From an uncultured Clostridia bacterium (lineage in GTDB: Bacteria; Bacillota; Clostridia; Oscillospirales; Acutalibacteraceae): 64,000 bases of DNA. The notes below the pieces were generated by a model. The model saw only the letters and a list, made by a program, of their open reading frames with translations. It searched no databases and had not been told where the DNA came from. The stretch spans positions 223,191-287,190 of the forward strand of contig CAKNOA010000001.1 of assembly GCA_930990065.1 (NCBI GenBank), read 5' to 3'. The position numbers were made by a program, and so were the translations under genes. Below are positions 58,819-64,000 of the stretch, one piece after another (the first letter of the stretch is position 1; the number at the start of each line of letters is the position of its first letter).

Positions 58819-59268
58819 ATGGATTTGCAAGACTACCGCTTTCCCCTATTTCTCGATCTAAACGGAAAAAAGGTTGTCATTATCGGCGGGGGCCCGATTG
58901 CCCTGCGCCGCGCTCATGTACTGCTCTCTTTTGGGGCCCGGGTCACTTTGATTGCGCCCAAGTGTCAGGAAGTCCCTTTGGGGAGCACCTGGCTGCGCCG
59001 CGCCTACCAGCCCGGCGATTTACAGGGGGCGTTTCTGGCGGTAGCCGCTACCGACCAGCGGGATGTAAACCGCGCCGTCGGGCAGGAAGCAACGAAAGCG
59101 GGTATTTTTGTCAGTGTCGCCGATTGCCGGGAGGAAAGTACGTTCTTTTTCCCCGCTATCTGCGCCGGAAACGGCCTAATCGCCGGGGTGGTATCCCGCG
59201 GGGAAGAACACCGGAAAACAGCCCGCGCCGCCCAGGCGATTCGGCAGGTATTGGAGGCATTACCATGA
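58819..59268 (+). CDS. Precorrin-2 dehydrogenase (SirC/Met8-like)
   Basis: A 149-residue NAD-dependent enzyme with the Rossmann loop VVIIGGGPIALRRAHVLL and the segment VSVADCREESTFFFPAICAGNGLIAGVVSRGE, typical of the CysG/Met8 N-terminal domain. It oxidises precorrin-2 to sirohydrochlorin, the CbiK substrate. It is shorter than the common 200-residue form because the C-terminal dimerisation part is missing. AAAGGAGG precedes the ATG at 58819; it overlaps hemC by ATGA. Confidence 0.9.
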   Translation: MDLQDYRFPLFLDLNGKKVVIIGGGPIALRRAHVLLSFGARVTLIAPKCQEVPLGSTWLRRAYQPGDLQGAFLAVAATDQRDVNRAVGQEATKAGIFVSVADCREESTFFFPAICAGNGLIAGVVSRGEEHRKTARAAQAIRQVLEALP

Positions 59269-60143
59269 AAAAAATCAGAATCGGCAGCCGGGAAAGCCGC
59301 CTGGCCGTGATCCAGTCGGAAATCGTCATGCGTGCCATCGCCTCGTGCGACCCTACGGTAGAAACGGAACTCGTCACCATGAAAACCACCGGCGACAAAA
59401 TTTTAGACCGCACCTTGGACAAAATTGGCGGCAAAGGGCTGTTTGTCAAAGAACTGGACGCCGCCCTTTTGGATGGGCGCGTGGATATGACCGTCCATAG
59501 CAGCAAAGACTTGCCCATGGAAACGGACCCGCGGCTGCCGCTGGTGGCGTTTTCCAAACGGGAAGATCCCCGGGACGTGCTGGTTTTGCCACAAGGCGTT
59601 TCGGAACTGGATTTCTCAAAACCCATTGGCTGTTCGTCCAAGCGGCGCCAGCTGCAACTGCATGCCCTGTTCCCCAACGCCACCATTGCCCCCATACGAG
59701 GGAATGTGCTCACCCGGCTGCGCAAACTGGACGACGGCGAATTTTCTGCCCTAGTCTTGGCAGGCGCCGGGTTAAAACGGTTGGGGCTCACTGAGCGTAT
59801 TAGCCGTTATTTTGAGCCCGACGAAATCCTGCCCGCCGCCGGGCAGGCGATTTTGGCCGTGCAGGCCCGCGCCGGGGTGGATACGGCCTGTTTAAAGCTG
59901 TTTGACGATGCCGACGGCCGCGATTGTCTGCTGGCGGAACGGGCATTTGTGCGCACACTGGACGGCGGCTGTTCCTCCCCCGTGGCGGCATACGCGACCA
60001 TAGAGGGTGGCACCTTAACTTTACGGGGTTTGTATGTCACCGCTGCGGACCAATATTTTATCGATACCATTACCGGCCCGCGGCAAGAAAAGGAACAGCT
60101 GGGTAAAACGCTGGCGGAAGGTATGAGGAGGCGGTACGCATGA
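59265..60143 (+). CDS. hemC: Porphobilinogen deaminase (hydroxymethylbilane synthase)
   Basis: A 292-residue HemC. The start IRIGSRESRLAVIQSE, GGKGLFVKELDAALLDG, DMTVHSSKDLP and TLDGGCSSPVAA with the dipyrromethane cofactor cysteine are all present. It polymerises four porphobilinogens. The ATG at 59265 overlaps the precorrin-2 dehydrogenase stop; the longer open frame upstream lies within that gene. Confidence 0.96.
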   Translation: MKKIRIGSRESRLAVIQSEIVMRAIASCDPTVETELVTMKTTGDKILDRTLDKIGGKGLFVKELDAALLDGRVDMTVHSSKDLPMETDPRLPLVAFSKREDPRDVLVLPQGVSELDFSKPIGCSSKRRQLQLHALFPNATIAPIRGNVLTRLRKLDDGEFSALVLAGAGLKRLGLTERISRYFEPDEILPAAGQAILAVQARAGVDTACLKLFDDADGRDCLLAERAFVRTLDGGCSSPVAAYATIEGGTLTLRGLYVTAADQYFIDTITGPRQEKEQLGKTLAEGMRRRYA

Positions 60144-61675
60144 AACAGGGAAACGTGATTTTAGTGGGGGCGGGCCCAGGGGACCCGGAATTGCTGACGC
60201 TGAAAGGGAAAAAAGCCATCGAATCCGCCGATGTCGTCGTGTATGACCGGCTGGTCAGCCCGGCGATCCTCCACATGATCCCCGACGGTGCCGAACGCAT
60301 CAATGTGGGCAAAGAAGCCTCCCACCACACGGTACCACAGCCGGACATTAACGAAATTTTATTGCAAAAAGCGCTGGAAGGCAAAACGGTCGTACGCCTG
60401 AAAGGCGGCGACCCGTTCCTATTTGGCCGCGGCGGGGAAGAACTGGAAAAGCTATCCGAATATGGTGTGCCGTTTCAGGAGATCCCCGGTATCACGTCGG
60501 CGATTGCGGTACCCGCTTACGGCGGGATCCCCGTCACCCACCGGGACCACTGTTCGTCCGTGCATATTATTACCGGCCACCAGCGGGCCGGGAAACCGCT
60601 GTCGATCCCGTTTGCTTCGCTGGTGTCCTGCCATGGCACGCTGGTCTTTTTAATGGGGGTCACTGCCCTGCCGCAAATTTGTGCCGGCCTGCTAAAAGCC
60701 GGCATGGCCCCGGACACACCGGCAGCCATGATCGAAAAAGGTACTACGCCCGAGCAGCGCACGGTGCTGGCTACGGTCGAAACCTTGCCCGCCAAAGCCC
60801 ACGAAAAGCAAATCAAGAGCCCGGCCATCATTGTGGTGGGCGATGTGTGCCAATACCATACCCGGTTTGACTGGTTTGACCACCTGCCGCTAAAAGGTCA
60901 GCCGGTCATTGTCACCCGCCCCAAAGAACGGGCGGGTACGTTATCGGACCGGCTGCGGGCCTTGGGCGCCGCCGTAACGGAATTCCCGTGCATTGAAACG
61001 CGGCTTTTTGTTCCCTGCCCCGATATGGAAAAAGCCATAGAGGAAATTCACTCCTACGAATGGCTGGTGTTTACCAGCCCCGCCGGGGTGGAAGCGCTGT
61101 TTGCCATGCTCACACGCACCGGCCGGGATGTCCGGGCTCTGGGCGGCGCCATCAAACTGGCGGCCATCGGACCGGGTACGGACCGGGCGCTGCAAGCCCA
61201 CGGGCTGCGGGCCGACTTGGTTCCCCCTATCTATGACGCGGAACACCTGGGGCAAGCCCTGTGTGATACACATCCGACGGGCCGTGTCCTCATTTTGCGG
61301 GCCCAGTGGGGTTCCCCGGCCTTAACAATGGCGCTGGATCGTGGTACAATTTCTTACAGCGATGTGGCTTGCTATGAAACGATATACACCTGCCCCCAAG
61401 CCGAAACCGTTCGCTCCCTTTTGCCGCAGCATCCCCTGATCACATTTACCAGTGCGTCCACCGTGCGGGGATTTGCCTGTGCCCTGGAGCGTGATAATTT
61501 TTCGGGCCTTACGGCGGTGTGTATCGGAAAACAAACCGAAGCCGAAGCGAAAGCCCATGGCTTTTCCACGCTGACCGCCGAAAAAGCCACCATAGACGCT
61601 TTGATTCAAAAAACAGTGGAAGGAGCTCTTTCTCATGGAACTGATTTACCGGCCCCGCCGCCTGCGGAGCAGTGA
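60140..61675 (+). CDS. cobA-hemD: Uroporphyrinogen-III C-methyltransferase / uroporphyrinogen-III synthase fusion
   Basis: A 511-residue fusion. Residues 1-245 are CobA/SumT (VGAGPGDPELLTLKG, VYDRLVSP, RLKGGDPFLFGRGGEE, EIPGITSA), residues about 255-500 are HemD (VIVTRPKERAGTL; WLVFTSPAGVEALF; ITFTSASTVRGF). It closes the ring to uroporphyrinogen III and methylates C2 and C7 to precorrin-2. The fusion is common in Clostridia. It overlaps hemC by ATGA and its last 41 bases overlap hemB. Confidence 0.95.
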   Translation: MKQGNVILVGAGPGDPELLTLKGKKAIESADVVVYDRLVSPAILHMIPDGAERINVGKEASHHTVPQPDINEILLQKALEGKTVVRLKGGDPFLFGRGGEELEKLSEYGVPFQEIPGITSAIAVPAYGGIPVTHRDHCSSVHIITGHQRAGKPLSIPFASLVSCHGTLVFLMGVTALPQICAGLLKAGMAPDTPAAMIEKGTTPEQRTVLATVETLPAKAHEKQIKSPAIIVVGDVCQYHTRFDWFDHLPLKGQPVIVTRPKERAGTLSDRLRALGAAVTEFPCIETRLFVPCPDMEKAIEEIHSYEWLVFTSPAGVEALFAMLTRTGRDVRALGGAIKLAAIGPGTDRALQAHGLRADLVPPIYDAEHLGQALCDTHPTGRVLILRAQWGSPALTMALDRGTISYSDVACYETIYTCPQAETVRSLLPQHPLITFTSASTVRGFACALERDNFSGLTAVCIGKQTEAEAKAHGFSTLTAEKATIDALIQKTVEGALSHGTDLPAPPPAEQ

Positions 61676-62618
61676 TACCCTTCGCCGTATGTGCCGGGAA
61701 ACCCGGCTTTCGGCTGACAGCCTGATTTACCCTTTGTTTGTCGATGAAACCCTCAGCGGCAAACGGCCTATTGAATCCCTGCCCGGCCAGTACCACTACG
61801 GGCTGGATACGATTGAAGAGGCCGTGGCCGAATGCCTGCAGGCCGGGGTACGCCGGTGCATCCTATTTGGCATTCCGTCTCACAAAGATGCCCTGGGCTC
61901 TTCGGCTTGGGACCCGAACGGGGTGATTCAGCAGGCTATCCGGAAAATAAAAGCCGCCTATCCCGATTTTTATGTGGTGACCGACGTGTGCCTGTGCGAA
62001 TACACCGACCACGGCCATTGCGGCGCTTTGTGTGGCGATACCGTGGAAAATGACACGACCCTGCCGCTGCTTGCCAAAACGGCTGTGTCCCACGCCCAGG
62101 CGGGGGCCGATATGGTCGCCCCGTCCGACATGATGGACGGCCGGGTGGCCGCGATCCGGAAAGCTTTGGATGAAAACGGCCTTAGCAATGTGCCGATTAT
62201 GGCGTATTCAGCCAAATACGCTTCGGCGTTTTACGGTCCGTTCCGTTCGGCGGCCGGGTCGGCCCCCTCGTTTGGCGACCGCAAAGGCTATCAGATGGAC
62301 CCCCACAACCGCCGCGAAGCGCTGAAAGAATGCGAATTGGATGTAAAAGAAGGCGCCGACATCATCATGGTGAAACCGGCCCTTTCGTATCTCGATATCA
62401 TTCGGGAATGCGCCGACGCATTCAACGTTCCCATGGCAGCCTACTCCGTTTCCGGGGAATACGCCATGATCAAAGCCGCCGCCCAGGCCGGGCTGGTGGA
62501 CGAACACCGGATCATGTGTGAATCGGCCCTCTCCATTTTCCGGGCCGGGGCCCAGATTTTGATCACGTATTACGCGAAGGAACTGGCGGATGCCATTCAA
62601 AAAGGAGAAATCGGATAA
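61635..62618 (+). CDS. hemB: Delta-aminolevulinic acid dehydratase (porphobilinogen synthase)
   Basis: A 327-residue HemB. The Schiff-base lysines are in MAYSAKYASAFYGPFRSA and IIMVKPALSYLD; the cysteines in VCLCEYTDHGHCG mark the zinc-dependent class. It joins two 5-aminolevulinates to porphobilinogen. AAGGAGCTC precedes the ATG at 61635, inside the 3' end of cobA-hemD. It shares TAATG with hemL. Confidence 0.96.
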   Translation: MELIYRPRRLRSSDTLRRMCRETRLSADSLIYPLFVDETLSGKRPIESLPGQYHYGLDTIEEAVAECLQAGVRRCILFGIPSHKDALGSSAWDPNGVIQQAIRKIKAAYPDFYVVTDVCLCEYTDHGHCGALCGDTVENDTTLPLLAKTAVSHAQAGADMVAPSDMMDGRVAAIRKALDENGLSNVPIMAYSAKYASAFYGPFRSAAGSAPSFGDRKGYQMDPHNRREALKECELDVKEGADIIMVKPALSYLDIIRECADAFNVPMAAYSVSGEYAMIKAAAQAGLVDEHRIMCESALSIFRAGAQILITYYAKELADAIQKGEIG

Positions 62619-63901
62619 TGGAATCTTCAGAAGCTTTGTTTGAACGGGCCAAAAAAGTGATGCCCGGCGGCGTTAACAGTCCGGTGCGTGCCTTCCGTTC
62701 CGTGGGGCTCACCCCCCGCTTTATCGAAAAGGCCGACGGCGCTTATATTTGGGATGTGGAAGGGAACCGGTACATTGACTATGTCTGTTCCTGGGGCCCG
62801 ATGATTTTGGGCCACAATCATCCCGTGATTCGGGAAGCCGTGGAAAAAGCGATAAAGGATGGGCTTTCCTTTGGGGCCTCCACCAAACGGGAAGTGGAAA
62901 TTGCCGAACTGATGATTGATATGGTCCCCCATATCGAAATGGTGCGCATGGTCAATTCCGGCACCGAAGCGGTGATGTCGGCCGTGCGCCTGGCTCGAGG
63001 CGCTACCGGCCGGGACAAAATTTTGAAATTCGAAGGATGCTATCACGGGCACAGTGACTGCATGCTGGTGAAAGCCGGTTCATCAGCCGTGGAAGAACAG
63101 GGCAAGCCCAGTTCCGCCGGGGTTCCGGTTGGCACGGCACAAGATACCCTCACCGCCCCGTTTAACGACCTAGCGGCCGTAGAAGAACTATTCCGCCGCT
63201 ATCCCGGGGCGATTGCTTGTGTCATTGTGGAACCGGTCGCCGCCAATATGGGCGTCGTGGGACCGGACTCCGGTTTTTTGCAAGGGCTGCGGGCCCTGTG
63301 CGATAAGGAAGGCTCGCTGCTGATTTTCGACGAAGTGATCACCGGGTTCCGGCTGGCAGAAGGCGGCGCCCAGTCGTATTTCGGCGTCAAAGCCGACCTT
63401 GTCACCTTTGGGAAGATCATTGGCGGCGGCATGCCGGTAGGGGCATATGCCGGTTCCCGGGCGTTGATGGAGCAGGTAGCTCCCTGTGGCCCGGTATATC
63501 AGGCCGGTACGCTGTCGGGCAACCCGGTTGCCATGGCTGCCGGGCTGGCACAGCTGCGCTATCTGCACAGCCACCCGGAAGTATACACGGCCTTGTCCGA
63601 AAAAGCGTCGTATCTGGCACAGGGCCTGCGCAAGGCTGCAGCTACTACCGGAGCGCCGGTGCAGATTAACCAGGTGGGCAGCCTGGTGGCGCCTTTCTTC
63701 ACCCCCGATGCCGTGCATTCCTTCACGTCTGCCTCCAAGAGCGATTTGAAAAAATATGCGGCTTACTTTGAAAAAATGTTGCGGCGGGGTATTTATTTAG
63801 CCCCCGCCCAGTTTGAGGCTATGTTTGTATCCTATGCCCATTCGGCCGCGGACCTTGACGAAACCGTCCAGGCCGCTCGGGATGTTTTTGCCCAGCTGTA
63901 A
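62618..63901 (+). CDS. hemL: Glutamate-1-semialdehyde 2,1-aminomutase
   Basis: A 427-residue class III aminotransferase-fold enzyme. VMPGGVNSPVRAF, the middle FEGCYHGHSDCMLVKAGSS, FDEVITGFR and the PLP lysine in VTFGKIIGGGMPVGAYAG identify HemL. It makes 5-aminolevulinate from the HemA product. It is the last gene of the riboswitch-controlled tetrapyrrole operon; no terminator is visible before the window ends. Confidence 0.97.
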   Translation: MESSEALFERAKKVMPGGVNSPVRAFRSVGLTPRFIEKADGAYIWDVEGNRYIDYVCSWGPMILGHNHPVIREAVEKAIKDGLSFGASTKREVEIAELMIDMVPHIEMVRMVNSGTEAVMSAVRLARGATGRDKILKFEGCYHGHSDCMLVKAGSSAVEEQGKPSSAGVPVGTAQDTLTAPFNDLAAVEELFRRYPGAIACVIVEPVAANMGVVGPDSGFLQGLRALCDKEGSLLIFDEVITGFRLAEGGAQSYFGVKADLVTFGKIIGGGMPVGAYAGSRALMEQVAPCGPVYQAGTLSGNPVAMAAGLAQLRYLHSHPEVYTALSEKASYLAQGLRKAAATTGAPVQINQVGSLVAPFFTPDAVHSFTSASKSDLKKYAAYFEKMLRRGIYLAPAQFEAMFVSYAHSAADLDETVQAARDVFAQL

Positions 63902-63937
63902 AGAATCAATAAAAAAGAACCACCCTCTTGGCTGTTA

Positions 63938-64000
63938 TGAACTGCCCCAGATTGTGCAGACAGTACAAAAAGAGCCTCTGGTGCAGGAATATTCGGTTTT
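63938..64000 (+). mobile_element. Possible left end of an IS3-like insertion sequence
   Basis: From 63938 the sequence TGAACTGCCCC, then an ATTGTGCAGACAGTAC stretch resembles terminal inverted repeats of IS3-group elements (TGAACTG...CCCC...AGACAGT). It lies 37 bases after hemL and runs off the window, so no transposase can be checked. Confidence 0.3.

Noticed and set aside
1..64000. CRISPR arrays, rRNA, tRNA and complete prophage or transposon genes
   Set aside because: No spaced direct repeats, tRNA-like folds or transposase/integrase frames were recognised by eye; a tRNAscan or IS search would settle it.

Overview
The window looks like the chromosome of an anaerobic, endospore-lineage Firmicute, most probably a gut-type Clostridia (Oscillospiraceae/Ruminococcaceae-like). 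The reasons are strong AGGAGG ribosome-binding sites, many ATGA-overlapping genes, a SigH-like sigma factor, a Bce-type peptide-sensing module, a LytTR/GHKL two-component pair, a Nif3/TrmK pair, NFACT/RqcH and a complete anaerobic (cbi) cobalamin pathway. The lineage is inferred from gene content only. No rRNA, tRNA, CRISPR array or complete mobile element was seen; the last 60 bases may be the end of an insertion sequence.

Bases 1-15400 hold housekeeping and regulatory genes: a CorC/HlyC protein cut by the window start, RqcH, a Nif3-like protein, TrmK, a DUF1858 protein, a zinc-ribbon protein, a SigH-like sigma factor, a ComM/YifB ATPase, an AlkD-type glycosylase, a LytTR/GHKL two-component system, a WYL regulator driving two small-molecule/DNA-binding-type genes, and a ROK regulator operon with a near-ideal promoter-operator. 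Bases 15400-21100 hold a BceRS-BceAB-type antimicrobial-peptide module followed by a small membrane protein and a monofunctional peptidoglycan transglycosylase; its ATPase gene is broken by a perfect 14-bp tandem duplication. At 21150-22530 a fluoride riboswitch precedes a cation/proton antiporter. Bases 22590-29500 carry an operon (NUDIX with an amber stop, peptide deformylase, peroxiredoxin, Zn-dehydrogenase), an SdpI-like protein, a two-repeat lipoprotein, two flavodoxin-fold reductases and a MATE exporter whose C-terminus appears frameshifted.

Bases 29690-34980 form one tightly packed six-gene operon: heavy-metal-binding protein, ZIP transporter, CydDC-like ABC pair, YgbA-type NO-stress protein and DUF454 protein. 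Two DtxR-like palindromes flank its promoter. Bases 35020-37350 hold macro-domain, VWA and PPOX genes.

Bases 37358-63901 hold a complete route from glutamyl-tRNA to adenosylcobalamin. On the plus strand a B12 riboswitch controls hemA, sirC, hemC, cobA-hemD, hemB and hemL, making uroporphyrinogen III and precorrin-2. On the minus strand cbiC has its own promoter. A second B12 riboswitch controls cbiMNQO (cobalt uptake), cbiK, the corrin-ring genes cbiD, L, F, G, H, J, ET, A, and the nucleotide-loop genes cobT, U, S, a short cobU-like gene, cobC, cbiB, cobD, cbiP and cobO. The two riboswitches are divergent and about 1 kb apart, so vitamin B12 should shut off ring supply, cobalt uptake and assembly together.
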